A stretch of 64,000 bases of DNA from Bedellia somnulentella (GCA_963576735.1 OY755173.1:8898873-8962872), one strand, 5' to 3'; shown: positions 46,029 to 56,718, counted from the first letter of the stretch. Notes: generated by a model from the sequence alone, not told the origin. Numbers and translations are program-made.

Positions 46029-48917
46029 TCACGAGGTGTTAAAATAACTTTGCGTCATTAATCGCTTTATGGTGGCAATGCTGGTGCAAAATAGGTCAAC
46101 ATCAAGAGATAGTTCATTAAATTTAGCTGGAGTTCGTATTAAGAAGGAATTCTTACGATAATTAGTACAGGCTGTAGGAACAGACAGTACAGGACGTAGT
46201 CTCAGTCCAAGCTGGTTAGACCGCAAGGAGATGCGCGCGAGTAGTTCTGGTGTGTCCATGGTGCCTCTTGCAATGTTAGCCAGGAAGCAGATATCGCTTA
46301 TATCCCTTCTAATATTTAGTGGGAGGAAGTGATATCTAGAGCAGCGGTGGTTGTAATCAGCAGAACGCTGTCGAGTTTTAAAGTCAAGATACCGCAGAAA
46401 TCTCCTCTGTATACCTTCAATACGTAAATTATAAATATTATAATTTGGGTTCCATACCTGTGATGCGTATTCCAAATGGCTGCGTACAAACGAACAGTAT
46501 ATAATTTTTATAGCTTTTATATTAGAAAAGTTGGAACATGTTCGCATAAGAAAACCAAGGGCTTTAGAAGATTTCGCGACAATACTTTCAATGTGTTTAT
46601 CAAATATTAATTTTGAATCAAATATGACGCCTAGATCCCTTATAGACTCTACTTTAGCTACATATTGGTCATTCAGATTATAAGCAAAATTAACAATGAA
46701 CTTTTTCCGGGTAAAGCAGATGTAAAAACACTTTGATACATTTAAATCTAGTCTGTTTTGCAAACAATACAAGGAAAACCGGTCAAGGTCTTCCTGTAGT
46801 CTATGAGAATCAGAAACATTAGTTATTGTCTTAAAAATCTTCATATCATCTGCGAACAAAAGCACTTTTGAATGGTGGAAACATGAAATAATACCATTAA
46901 TAAAAATAACAAACAATAAAGGGCCCAAAAGAGATCCCTGCGGTACTCCAGACGGGATGCTTGACCATTTAGAAGAATATCCAGAGAGAACGACAGCTTG
47001 ACTACGGTTTTCGATATAGGATGAGAACCACCGAAAGAGATCACCATGAATACCGGACTTAGATAATTTGTTTAATAGCACACTGTGGTCTATACGATCA
47101 AAACATTTGCTGTAATCGGTATAGACGACATCCACCTGGTGACCATCATCCATTCCCTTAGATATGTGCTCATGAATAAGAAGTAGATTGGATGTAGTCG
47201 ACCTTTTCTTAAGAAAGCCGTGCTGCTCCTGGCTAAAACTGCATTTAAGTGTAGAGTACAACTGGTTATAGACTATTTGCTCCAGTATTTTAGCAAACAG
47301 GCATAATTTGGAAATTGGTCGATAGTTTTCGATGCTTGATGCGTCGCCTTTTTTTAAAACAGGCGTTATAAAAGCTGATTTCCATATTTTGGGAACCACT
47401 CCTTCAGTAAGCGATCGTTTATACAAAAGTGTAAGGGGTACAGATAATTCTTCGGCGCAACTTACTATAAATAAAGGTGGTATCAGGTCCGGTCCTCCAG
47501 CCTTAGTTAGGTCCAGTGATTTAAATAATTTCATTATATCAGTTTGGGACACTTCTATGGAAGAAAGACTGCATGGCAAGTCTAAGCCGTAGGCTAAATC
47601 ATTGGTACTCAGAACAGCATTATCTTGAGATTCAATAAAATTAGATTGAAAATAAGTTGCAAATAGGTTGCTTATCTCAGTGCCTGTATTAGCGGTGACA
47701 TCACCATATCTCATTTGAGCGGGGATAGCGTTAGATTTGTACTTATTTTTAATAAAAGTCCAAAAAGCCTTAGGGTCCTTAATAATAGAGTTTTGTATTT
47801 TTATCATATATGCCTCATAACAATCACTCTCAACAGATATCGCACGGGCACGCAATAGAGAAAAAGTTTGGTAATCAGAAATATTACCGTACACTTTATG
47901 TTTTTCATGAAATTTATATTTTTCTTTCAATATTTTTATTAGTGCGATGCTGTACCATGGTGGATATGAACTAGATTTAATTAGTTTACGAGGTATATAT
48001 TTGTCACGAAGCTCATATAACTTATTGTAGAACAGATCTATAGCATCATTTATATCAGTAGACCGGAGAAATTCAGACCAATCCACCAGATTAAGTTCTT
48101 TCGATATGGCACCATAGTCACCTTGTTTGAACATGAATTTATATTGAGAGGGTTCTTCTAATTTATGCAGCTGAACAAAATCAGCCTCAATAGAAAGAGA
48201 TTTATGATTGCTATTCTCTGGTACTAAAGGTGCTACACACGAACTTACACTGACAAAGTCGTTGGATAGTACCAGATCTAATACACGGTTATTAATATTA
48301 AATTCGGCGTTATATTGAGATAGACTACAGGACCTCAGTGAGTCAATAAAAGTTATTACTATAGGGTTATTATTACAGCATGACGGATTAAGCTCTATAC
48401 CGTCGCTTGACCTAATCCAACTAACTTGATTAGACAAATTAAAATCACCCATTATTATAAACTTATCAAGGGGATGCAGCATCATTAAGTCACAAAGCTT
48501 ATTGGTAAAATTTTGTAATTGCTCGTTGTATGAATGACCTAGGTTCTCGTCACATAAATAAACAGTACATATATGAAGGTTGTACGAAGCTTGTGGACGC
48601 TTGGTTTTGTGAATGATTGTCACCCAAATATCTTCAGCAGAGCTTTGCCAATCATGCCTCTCGATCACATCGAGGTCACGCCGCACAGCAATCAGTACAC
48701 CACCTCCTTTGCTTTGATGCGTACGAGCATAATTGCGATCACGCCTCCATACCAAATATCGTGCATCAAAAAGCTCAACATTTTTAATACTGTCTATAAG
48801 CCAAGTTTCAGTTAATGAAATAATATCAAAGCTATTTAAGTTGACACTTCTAAATAAGTCACTAGTCTTTGTGCGCAAACCTTGCACATTTTGGTGATAG
48901 AGTTTGAGTCCCGCCAT
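46029..48917 (-). CDS. LINE ORF2: endonuclease-reverse transcriptase, CR1-like, intact
   Basis: This 962-residue open frame encodes the replication enzyme of a non-LTR retrotransposon. The protein nicks target DNA and reverse-transcribes the element RNA from the nick. Residues about 1-240 form an APE-type endonuclease: QNVQGLRTK near the start, SLTETWL at about 32-38 with the metal-binding Glu, IIMGDFNLS at about 153-161, and NSNHKSL at about 233-239 in place of the usual SDH motif. The reverse transcriptase follows: NYRPIS, DYSKCFDRIDH at about 600, SGVPQGSLLGP at about 655, and FADD at about 688-691 holding catalytic aspartates. No RNase H or zinc knuckle is evident. There are no stops or frameshifts, and the length is normal for CR1-like ORF2. 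The ATG at 48917 lies just before the endonuclease fold. ORF1 ends 220 bp upstream on the same strand. CR1 over Jockey is inferred from the ORF1 partner; the protein class is certain. Confidence 0.95.
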   Translation of the reverse strand: MAGLKLYHQNVQGLRTKTSDLFRSVNLNSFDIISLTETWLIDSIKNVELFDARYLVWRRDRNYARTHQSKGGGVLIAVRRDLDVIERHDWQSSAEDIWVTIIHKTKRPQASYNLHICTVYLCDENLGHSYNEQLQNFTNKLCDLMMLHPLDKFIIMGDFNLSNQVSWIRSSDGIELNPSCCNNNPIVITFIDSLRSCSLSQYNAEFNINNRVLDLVLSNDFVSVSSCVAPLVPENSNHKSLSIEADFVQLHKLEEPSQYKFMFKQGDYGAISKELNLVDWSEFLRSTDINDAIDLFYNKLYELRDKYIPRKLIKSSSYPPWYSIALIKILKEKYKFHEKHKVYGNISDYQTFSLLRARAISVESDCYEAYMIKIQNSIIKDPKAFWTFIKNKYKSNAIPAQMRYGDVTANTGTEISNLFATYFQSNFIESQDNAVLSTNDLAYGLDLPCSLSSIEVSQTDIMKLFKSLDLTKAGGPDLIPPLFIVSCAEELSVPLTLLYKRSLTEGVVPKIWKSAFITPVLKKGDASSIENYRPISKLCLFAKILEQIVYNQLYSTLKCSFSQEQHGFLKKRSTTSNLLLIHEHISKGMDDGHQVDVVYTDYSKCFDRIDHSVLLNKLSKSGIHGDLFRWFSSYIENRSQAVVLSGYSSKWSSIPSGVPQGSLLGPLLFVIFINGIISCFHHSKVLLFADDMKIFKTITNVSDSHRLQEDLDRFSLYCLQNRLDLNVSKCFYICFTRKKFIVNFAYNLNDQYVAKVESIRDLGVIFDSKLIFDKHIESIVAKSSKALGFLMRTCSNFSNIKAIKIIYCSFVRSHLEYASQVWNPNYNIYNLRIEGIQRRFLRYLDFKTRQRSADYNHRCSRYHFLPLNIRRDISDICFLANIARGTMDTPELLARISLRSNQLGLRLRPVLSVPTACTNYRKNSFLIRTPAKFNELSLDVDLFCTSIATIKRLMTQSYFNTS

Positions 48918-49137
48918 TATTTATCGATAAAATAGACTAAAATTAGTATATCACTAATGAAATAGCGTAAGCTGAATAAAATATTTCGACCGTATTTTGA
49001 CCAGCACCATACCACAGCTGCATGATAAGCGCATAAAGCAGAGACCAAAATAATAATAAAAAAATGACGAATGTACGTACCTCGATTAAAATTTAAAAAA
49101 AATGAATTGATTAAAAAGCGTATTATATTACATGGGA

Positions 49138-50250
49138 TCACTTTTTGATGGCTAATTTTGACAAATCTTTTTCGGATTTTACATTTATGATAGGAGAAGT
49201 ATCGTCCCGACGAACAAATATCTTTGCTTGCTTCACCCAAACATGCGATAGGTTTAGCTCCTTTTTTGCCTTCTTTACTTTCGAGAGGAGCAGCTTGTTT
49301 TGCAGAGTAAGGTGGTCGTTGACATAGATCCTGGTATTTCCTTGAAGGCCTAGGACTGTTGGGGTCATTGGAGTTGACCTTATCGATGCTCTGGCAGCGG
49401 CTATAAAATCCTCTTTCACATAACGGTTATTAAAGCAGACAATTATCGGTTTGATTTTGTGAGAATCATGGGACTGCACACGAGTTATAAAGTTCAACTG
49501 ATTTTTTGCGACGGGATACTGAATTCGTTTGCCAATCGCACATACGAGATCCATTAGATTTTCATTCTTGGTCTCCGGAATGTCTTTAAGTTCTACATTG
49601 TTAAGTCTATCCCATTGCTCCTTATCACTCATATTGATCACCAAGCTGTCAATCTGAGACTGAATACGCGCCAAGAGAGAGCTTTGCTCTTTTTTTGCTG
49701 TCTCGAGTTTGAGAACACGATTTTCCACTTCACTCAGCCGGTTGGTAAATTCCTGAATAGCTGTGTTCGTAGCTCTTAAAGAATCTTGCATAGTCTCTAA
49801 GCTCTCCTTGAGATGCTTTACATCCTCTTTTAAGGATTCCAGAGGTGCAAGTTTATTAGATAGAGCGCGGATCTCCCTCATTAGGCTCTCATATTTTCGG
49901 TCGTTAATTTCGGAGTCGGAGCATTGGGGTGACTGAATAGTACGGGGAGGTGACTTGAGATTTATTTCTTTTACCTGGGGTTTTTGCTCGGCCGATGTAC
50001 CAGCGGTGGAAGAATCAACTGATTTCTGATCATCCAATGGTGACTCGGGGTTTAACTGATTTAGCTCTTTCACCGGTGTTTCATCGTCACTCTTTCTCTT
50101 CGGTCTGCACTTGGGGCATTTCCAAGCCACCGTCGATCTCGGGCGCTTTTTCAAGTTAACACAACCGAAGTGGTAAGAGTGACCGCATTGAAAACAGTTT
50201 AATTTATCAGAAACACTGATGACTTTATTGCATCCTGCGCATAAACTCAT
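49138..50250 (-). CDS. LINE ORF1: PHD finger, coiled coil and FP-like C-terminal region
   Basis: This 370-residue protein is the likely RNA-binding partner of the adjacent ORF2. Residues 4-48 form a C4HC3 PHD-type zinc finger with Cys4, Cys7, Cys19, Cys22, His27, Cys30, Cys45 and Cys48, followed by a basic stretch (CRPKRK). Residues about 50-110 are polar and Pro/Ser-rich, probably disordered. Residues about 120-205 have heptad-like Leu/Ile spacing with many Glu, Lys and Arg, suggesting a coiled coil that trimerises or dimerises. Residues about 205-370 contain TRVQS, NTRIYVNDHLT and KIFVRRDD, resembling the FP-protein family shared by baculoviruses and insect retroelement ORF1 proteins. PHD-bearing ORF1 is known for CR1/L2 LINEs. 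The frame is open from ATG 50250 to its stop. What the PHD finger binds cannot be told from sequence. Confidence 0.88.
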   Translation of the reverse strand: MSLCAGCNKVISVSDKLNCFQCGHSYHFGCVNLKKRPRSTVAWKCPKCRPKRKSDDETPVKELNQLNPESPLDDQKSVDSSTAGTSAEQKPQVKEINLKSPPRTIQSPQCSDSEINDRKYESLMREIRALSNKLAPLESLKEDVKHLKESLETMQDSLRATNTAIQEFTNRLSEVENRVLKLETAKKEQSSLLARIQSQIDSLVINMSDKEQWDRLNNVELKDIPETKNENLMDLVCAIGKRIQYPVAKNQLNFITRVQSHDSHKIKPIIVCFNNRYVKEDFIAAARASIRSTPMTPTVLGLQGNTRIYVNDHLTLQNKLLLSKVKKAKKELNLSHVWVKQAKIFVRRDDTSPIINVKSEKDLSKLAIKK

Positions 50251-50530
50251 TCTTCCTCTGCCTAGCGTTCCGCTTGTAAATTATAATTAAATGTAGGTAT
50301 AGTTCGTTTTGCTCAAATGACGCAGATTGTGTGGTAAATATCGCGTAGTAGTGAAATTCTTACTATTCGGTGTTAGACGAGAACAAAAAACTGGAGCGCT
50401 CTTGCTTTTACCGCCCGGCGGTTTGCTCACGCGGCACTAGAGATGACTAATTTCACGTCGCTGCGTTCGATGATTCGTAGCACAGTGTGTGCACGCGGCG
50501 GTTTCCTATTCAAGAGACCCCGGATCGATC
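50251..50530 (-). promoter_or_regulatory. Probable LINE 5' UTR with internal promoter
   Basis: The sequence upstream of LINE ORF1 is GC-richer than the AT-rich surroundings (for example 50400-50520) and lacks open frames. LINEs of this class carry an internal RNA polymerase II promoter here. I see no decisive initiator or downstream promoter motif, so the role rests on position. Confidence 0.45.
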
Positions 50531-50622
50531 CTCGGTGCACAAAAGGTCTTTTTCCAATTTATATTCAGATGATATTGGTGTCCTCACCGTTAAAAAGGTA
50601 AGTAGACTCACGGACGGTTCAT

Positions 50623-50638
50623 ACGTCATATGACGTCA
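50623..50638. promoter_or_regulatory. Palindrome with CRE-like TGACGTCA
   Basis: A perfect 14 bp palindrome ACGTCATATGACGT (50623-50636) overlaps the octamer TGACGTCA (50631-50638), the consensus cyclic-AMP response element bound by CREB/ATF proteins. It lies about 370 bp upstream of LINE ORF1 on the element's strand. It may be part of the LINE promoter or chance flanking sequence. Confidence 0.4.
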
Positions 50639-50673
50639 CACTTCAAGTTAGAACGCAAGGTCCGACACAGGTT

Positions 50674-50870
50674 CAATATGGCTGCCACCTTTAATAATAA
50701 GTCACACAAGGTGGACAAGGAGGCACCGATAATCCGCAGTTTCTGAAGCACTCAATGAACGAGACAATAGACGATAACCCAATATGGCCGCTGCTTCAAA
50801 TGGTAGATCACCCAAGTGAGACAAGGAGGTACCGATGACTCTAAATTTCAATAGTAAGTCGTTCCAGCAA
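50674..50870. repeat. Two diverged tandem copies, period about 106 bp
   Basis: CAATATGGCTGCC at 50674 and CAATATGGCCGCTG at 50780 each start a unit that later reads GACAAGGAGG(C/T)ACCGAT. The two units are clearly related but diverged. They lie upstream of the LINE and could be repeated promoter monomers of its 5' UTR or an older unrelated duplication. Confidence 0.6.
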
Positions 50871-51086
50871 AAAATAAATATCGCAAAATAGTCTCCACAC
50901 ACAGCAGTTCGGAGCAATGCCCAATGAGCAACTTAGTAGCCACCAATTCAATCAATGCCTGTCAAGCAAGGATTATTCCTAATATAATTATTATTTAAGG
51001 CATAATATAGGTAATAATAAATTATTGTTATTTTAGGTATTTTATCAGTTCCAATTTGAATATGTTCTAAAGCTTACATAAAGTTG

Positions 51087-51319
51087 CTGTGTAGTGTCGG
51101 CTTAGAATGGCGCTAACCCATTTCTTCCCATGGGTGGTCGTAAGCGGCGATAAAGGGTATCGGGGTTTATGAGTGATTTTTGGACAATGCGGTTGGAGAC
51201 CCACCACCGAAAACTTTATTTTACCACTTCACTTCCAAAAGTGGCTGAATATTTTTGTGATTCTGAAGCTCTGGCTAGTTCGTTTATAGATTTATAGCCG
51301 TGAGTATATGTTTGTATGC
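51087..51319 (+). mobile_element. SINE-B, near full length
   Basis: Head TGTGTAGTGTCGGCTTAGAA, interior GGACAATGCGGTTGGAGACC, tail GCCGTGAGTATATGTTTGTA. Flanks share ACATAAA. Confidence 0.9.
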
Positions 51320-51418
51320 TCACATAAATGTGTGAATTCGCATGTTCATTTTACAATAACAATATGAAAATTGTCAGCACAAATCTAATTTCAGAATAAA
51401 ATGTATTGTATGGAGATA

Positions 51419-51551
51419 TAACTTGACGTGAGTACACTGTCCAAGCAAAACGTGAGTACTTTGAACACCAGGTAACAATGTGACGTGATGTTCAGAAGTA
51501 TAAGTACCTCTGTCAACCCCTCTGGGATATACGGCGTGAACGCTTTAGTTT
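51419..51551 (+). mobile_element. SINE-A, 5'-truncated
   Basis: 3' half only, subfamily-2 type (ACTTTGAACACCAGG then GTGACGTGATGTTCAG), ending GGCGTGAACGCTTTAG. Confidence 0.82.
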
Positions 51552-53172
51552 TGAGTATTGAAAAAAAGGAAAACAATGCAGATGATACGATATACCGTAA
51601 GTATATGACGTACATAGTTATTATTGTGCGGCTGTCCGCCATCAACAACTTACCAATCCTATTTAAAATGGGTGGAATCATAAAAGTATGATTAAGGGCG
51701 TCCCCGGAAAAATAGGTTGATATTGATTGTTTGAAAATTTTATAAAGTCTGATTTGATGACATTGATATGACATGAATAAAATATATGTTGGTGATTAGT
51801 CAGTGTTAAAATTTTAATAAATTGATGAAAAATATGATGAAAAAAATTGAATTGGAACATGCTTTGTTTTCATTAAAACCGTATGGCTCCACTGGCATAA
51901 CATACATGTGAACTCATTATGTCTCTATATACGCGTAGCTTTAAGATCTGTAACTTTGATGTTTAACTTTTCATTTAAACATTATAGTTATTCAATAAAA
52001 CTAAATAAACTACATTTATCATGCGCGCGCGTTTTTTCCGTCCCTGTCACTCTCAGTAAATTTGACGTAAGAGTGAGCGCAATAGCTGCAAAATGCGGGA
52101 AGGCCCTTAAGCAAATTAATACATATGGACGTAAGAAACCCAACATTCTTTCAAAATGTCTTTTTGTGCCTTTGAATGAATGCAAAACACAATACAAAGA
52201 GCCGTTTTCCGAGTGATGAAATCGTACATCAAAGTGAAGTTAGGCTCACGATGGTGAATGACACAGCGGTTCCAGCTGCAACTTGATTGATTAGGATGAG
52301 ATTCGTAATCAATGTACCTATCGGCGGTGAGGAAATCTTTAGTTCGCATTAGGGTTGCCGTTTCTACTCTTAGAAATTGTAAGTATTGAATGATTTTAAA
52401 ACGAAAATACCAGTGCATTGCATTTAAAAGACTTTTCATCGAGAATAATTTGTAAGTTTTTTTTCTTCAAAAGGCGGTTTTATAAAATTTACTCGAACTC
52501 AAAAGATCACACTGTCAATAGCCGAAGGGGTAGGCATAAGTGCTATACTTCAGAAAATCACGTGACGCTAAAGTCCCCTAGTGTTCTGACGACGCACGTA
52601 TTGCTTAGACAGTATAAAATAAAATACAAAAAATATGTATCGGAATGTTTTACCTAAAAATAATGTTAATAACTAATGGAATGTCGAAATATTTGAAATC
52701 TGAGTAAGACCAGCTGGGATTCCTCCTCGCAGCAGGAAATAATTGTTCACGTGTACAGTTTTGTCTCGAGATGACCACCCAACGCATTTAACATGTCTCG
52801 GTTAAGTCGTATATTTGTTCCGACTAATTGTCGGGACATTGTTGAGATACAGCCTCCCTGTTAAGTTATGTTGTTTTCTTCTGAAGAACTTGCGGTTAAT
52901 TACAAAACCAGTGCATTAAAGAGACCGTTTAATAAATTACTTGTAAGCATTTTGATTTCACTTGATTTTTGTTTTGTTTGCAAAGTGCAGTTATGTTTGT
53001 ATTGAAAGTTTCACAATACATTACAATACAGATGTATCCACAATAAATATACAGAACATCTACCAAGATACTTTATTAAATGTAGAACAGTTAGATGTTG
53101 TGTAACTAAACATTACCAACATACCATCAATACTATATTCATGACATTACATCTCATGAAAAGTTCCAATCC
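51552..53172. other. Mostly unassigned
   Basis: Contains the SINE-A relic at 52518-52601. Overlapping frames on both strands at 51908-52439 look like chance; a run of alternating GC (GCGCGCGCG) lies near 52024. Confidence 0.5.
52518..52601 (-). mobile_element. SINE-A degenerate fragment
   Basis: GAAGGGGTAGGCATAAGTGC followed by ATACTTC...ATCACGTGAC...GTGTTC...CACGT matches the reverse of the SINE-A 3' region with many substitutions. Confidence 0.55.
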
Positions 53173-53418
53173 ATACATACATATACTCACGGCTATAAAT
53201 AGCTAGAAAGGGTAGCCAGAGCTAAGGAATTAGAAATTCCTCAGCCACTTTTGGAACGTCAAGTGGGGAAAAAGATGATAAAATAAAGGTTGTTGGTGAT
53301 GGGTCTCCAACCGCATCGCCCAAAAATCCCTAAAAAGCCCCAATACCGTTAGTCGCATCTTACGTACACCCACCGGAAGAAATGGGGTAGTGCTATTCTA
53401 AGCCGACTCTACACAGCA
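53173..53418 (-). mobile_element. SINE-B, full length
   Basis: Reverse copy close to consensus, from the CATACATACATATACTCACG tail to GACTCTACACAGCA head. Confidence 0.92.
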
Positions 53419-53928
53419 AACTACTTGCTTTTAATAAAAAAAATAATTTCACATATTTTAAGCAAGCGTATAAGACAGTGATAATGTGTGGTATTTTAAA
53501 TAGTCTTGACTCCCTGCCGTCGTAAAAAAACTTATAATGTACAATTTAATGTTACCTAATACGAATGTACCTAATAAAGCCTGGCAAACGATGCTTTCCC
53601 TTTGCCTTTAATAATAGCGGATCTGTAAAAAATAATCGCACATTACCGAACTAGCGTAGGGCCCAATATTTAGCCGTAGTTTCCCATGAAATGCGATAGA
53701 CATTTGCGTAGCGTAATCTCAGTGTTATAGATGTCGTAAAACGAAACGCAAGGACATAAAGGATTTTATCATAGAATAGCGTGTTTTAGTGCGTATTCTC
53801 GAATCGGGTTGAAACGAAAAGTTCACGTTTCATCAGTACTAAATAAGTCTGGACAGTAATGATCAATGATATGATAACCAAAACTCGTAGCAGTGATATT
53901 TTTAAGTTATATTTTTGAATAAAGTGAT

Positions 53929-54181
53929 GCTGTGTAGTGTCGGCTTATAATAGCACTACCCCATTTCTTCCAGTGGGTGTACGTAAGAGGCGACTAACGG
54001 TATTGGGGCTTTTAAGGAATTTTCGGGCGATGAGGTTGGAGACCCATCACCTACAACCTTTATTTTACCATCTTTTCCGCACTTAACTTCCAATGTGGCT
54101 GAGGAATTTCTCATTTCTTAGCTCTGGCTAACCCATCTAGGGAATTGTAGCCGTGAGTATCTGTATGTATGTATGAATGTA
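53929..54181 (+). mobile_element. SINE-B, full length
   Basis: TGCTGTGTAGTGTCGGCTTA at the head to GTGAGTATCTGTATGTATG at the tail, close to consensus. Confidence 0.92.
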
Positions 54182-55958
54182 AAAGTTCCTTTTATAAATA
54201 CACAATGTTTTGATCTCAATGACATAAAACAGAACAGAATTTAAGTGCCTTATTCAAAAGTGATCTAAGTAAACATTTATTACATTGGTAGTTTTTACGT
54301 TTTATTTTTGATTTTGAAGTAAAAGCTATAATTGCACGCGACAGCAGGGTTCACGTATGAGAGATACATTTTAAAGGTTACAATATCCTACTACGAATTG
54401 ATAGTTTTTTGGATTATTCATGTCGAAAGTTAAACTCGGTTGCATATTAACTATATTCTTAAGTAAAAATTCTGATGAAAAATTAATTCGTTACAATAAC
54501 TCAACGACCAATGAATGATACGACGACGTTCGTTTAAAAACATGTGAATAGTTGATGTCATTTTTTATTACAAAATAAAATGTTTAAGTCCATAATCATA
54601 CTCATTTACTAAAATTGCTTAAAATTAAGTATAATTTGTATTAATATAGCAATACAAGATGGAATCCAAAATGAAGTCGTTTATCTTCTAATGTTATTTA
54701 TGATATATTAACAAATTTAATGGATCAAGTTGTAAGGATTAAAACCGGAGTAACTCTTCTAATTCTCACTTTAAGTAAAATTTTCGTTTTACTGAATTAC
54801 CGCCATTATTCACTTATTTTAATAATATTATAAGTTATTGGATGACTGCGGCTAAATTTATTTTAAAAGTTTTAAGATCATATAGTAATACGAAAAAACT
54901 GCCGATATTATTTATATTTTGTTCAATAAGTTACTGATGATCTTTAATGATGATAAACTTCGATGGTACAGTTCACCAGTATATTGAGAACTATATCTTT
55001 GTAAAACTACTTTAGTAAAGTAATAATTTAGTAGAAGTAATCGTGGCATGTGGTATTAGTAAGTAATTTGACTTTACAATAAAATAAAACTAAAAATATT
55101 TAGATCAAACCAAAAACTTGGACGAAACGTGGGATCAGTCTCATCGCTGCATAATTCCGTAATTTAATTCATAAGTTACGGATAATAAAATGTAAATAAA
55201 TAGCCAATCATGACAGCATTGTGAGAGATGTCGAGGTGTTTAGCTAGATCGGTTTCTGTGAATATTTTTTATGAAGTCGGTTTACACCTAATGATTTCCT
55301 AGAGGCAGTTAACGACGCCTACATATCGTCAGAGTATTTTATGTTATATTAAAGGAAATTTACTGTCTCATAACTATTTCTCATTCATTAACTAATCTTG
55401 TTTTATGGACTACTAAAAGTGAAGTGTTATGTTTAAATTCTGCAAAGCGAGTTTGATAGAACTAGAAACGACTTCTTTGCAGATGTGGACTGAAACATCT
55501 GCCAAATAGTTTATGCCAAAATTTAAACAAATGTTTAAATAGTAACATCTGTTCATCTAGAAGTTTGTTGAACCTAGTTATGACTTGATTTATTATTTAA
55601 TTTACTAAACCACGATAAATAAAGTAGTTTTTATAGTTCCGCGCCAGTATTAGTAAGTTGGTGCTTCTTCCTTTTATGTTATACTTATTTGACAGAAATA
55701 CGTATTTATGTATTAAGTTGAATAGATGGAGTTTAAAATTATTACCGCAACTCATCTTTGCACATTCTATAGTTTTAATAGTAAAGATTTAACACCTTTC
55801 AGGACTTTTTTAGCGTGGTAGACCCTGATCTTATTACTAAAGAACTAACTAAACTATTAGAATAAAGAAAGAAAACACTTTTATTCGCTGTTTCATGGAG
55901 CATAAACAATATTTAAGAAATTAAAAATTTATTATAAAACAAATTATAAAAAGAATAC
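54182..55958. other. No gene seen
   Basis: AT-rich, nothing recognised. Confidence 0.6.
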
Positions 55959-55970
55959 ATAAAATTACTT

Positions 55971-56221
55971 ACTTTGCTGTGTAGTGTCGGCTTAGAATAG
56001 CACTACCCCGTTTCTACCGATGGGTGTACGTAAGAGGAGACTAACGATATTGGGGCTTTTAAGGTATTTTTGGGCGATGCGGTTGGAAACCCATCACTAA
56101 AAACCATTATTTTTACCATCTTTTCCCCACTCAACTTCCAAAAGTGGCTGAGGAATTTCTAATTCCTTAGCTCTGGCTACCCCTTCTAGGGAAATATAGC
56201 CGTGAGTATATGTATGTATGT
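55971..56221 (+). mobile_element. SINE-B, full length, with TSD
   Basis: A 251 bp copy near consensus, flanked by a perfect 12 bp duplication ATAAAATTACTT (55959-55970 and 56222-56233). It defines the element's true ends: head ACTTTGCTGTGTAGTGTCGG, tail GTATGTATGT. Confidence 0.95.
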
Positions 56222-56425
56222 ATAAAATTACTTCTGTGCCTCTGTAACAGCCGATAGGCGCTGACTCAGCACTACGATATCATTACAAAGCAATAAGGCC
56301 CAACGGCAACATAAATACTAACCATGTTTATTTAGACGATTATTATCTTTATGAATTTTATATAATGAGATGCTTTGGACTTGGAATTGGAGATGACGGT
56401 TTTATTTAATGCCGCTCTTTATCCA

Positions 56426-56516
56426 TATCTTCAAGGCCTGAGTGGGATAAATCTTAATTAGTTTTATAACAATTAAAATGAATTAAGAGATATCCCACTC
56501 AGACCTTTGAAATATT
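56426..56516. ncRNA. MicroRNA-like hairpin candidate
   Basis: Arms 56426-56459 and 56481-56516 pair over about 33 positions with a few mismatches and single-base bulges, around a loop of about 21 nt. The core GAGTGGGATA pairs perfectly with TATCCCACTC. Size and loop fit an animal microRNA precursor. I recognise no known insect seed in either arm, and a small foldback transposon would look the same. Confidence 0.35.
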
Positions 56517-56572
56517 CTGATTTTCTTAAACATGACTAATGCACGGATAATGTCAAATTATTATCTTTGAAT

Positions 56573-56718
56573 CCATACATACATATTCTCTTGCCTTGAA
56601 ATCCACTTGGAGTTAGCAGAGACAATCGATCGCCACCTAATTGCGATCCTGTGAAACCTCTCTAGTTACATTTTCATTGATCAATCTTTTCTTACATGCC
56701 CTCTTATTTCTCATACAT
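56573..56718 (-). mobile_element. RTE 3' end, diverged
   Basis: ATCCATACATACATATTCTC then TTGGAGTTAGCAGAGACAAT and CGATCGCCACC follow the reverse RTE end. Confidence 0.78.

Larger units (their letters stand above)
45820..50530 (-). mobile_element. Full-length CR1-like LINE
   Basis: The element runs on the minus strand: 5' UTR (right), ORF1 50250-49138, a 220 bp spacer, ORF2 48917-46029, a 3' UTR of about 170 bp, and an A/T-simple tail at 45820-45859 made of AAAT and AAAAT steps. The simple tail rather than pure poly(A) fits CR1/Jockey-group LINEs. Both ORFs are open, so this copy inserted recently or belongs to a young lineage. The 5' end is uncertain: sequence up to about 50530, and perhaps to 50960, is richer in GC than its surroundings and could be 5' UTR. 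No target-site duplication was found. Confidence 0.85.

Noticed and set aside
48917..49240. 107-codon minus-strand frame between LINE ORF1 and ORF2
   Set aside because: It overlaps the end of ORF1 in another frame, has low-complexity hydrophobic content and no family resemblance; treated as spacer.
47332..49327. Plus-strand frames of 60-86 codons over the LINE
   Set aside because: They are shadows antisense to the clear LINE ORFs.
51908..52439. Overlapping frames of about 100 codons on both strands
   Set aside because: Neither shows a domain, signal or codon bias; overlap on both strands suggests chance.
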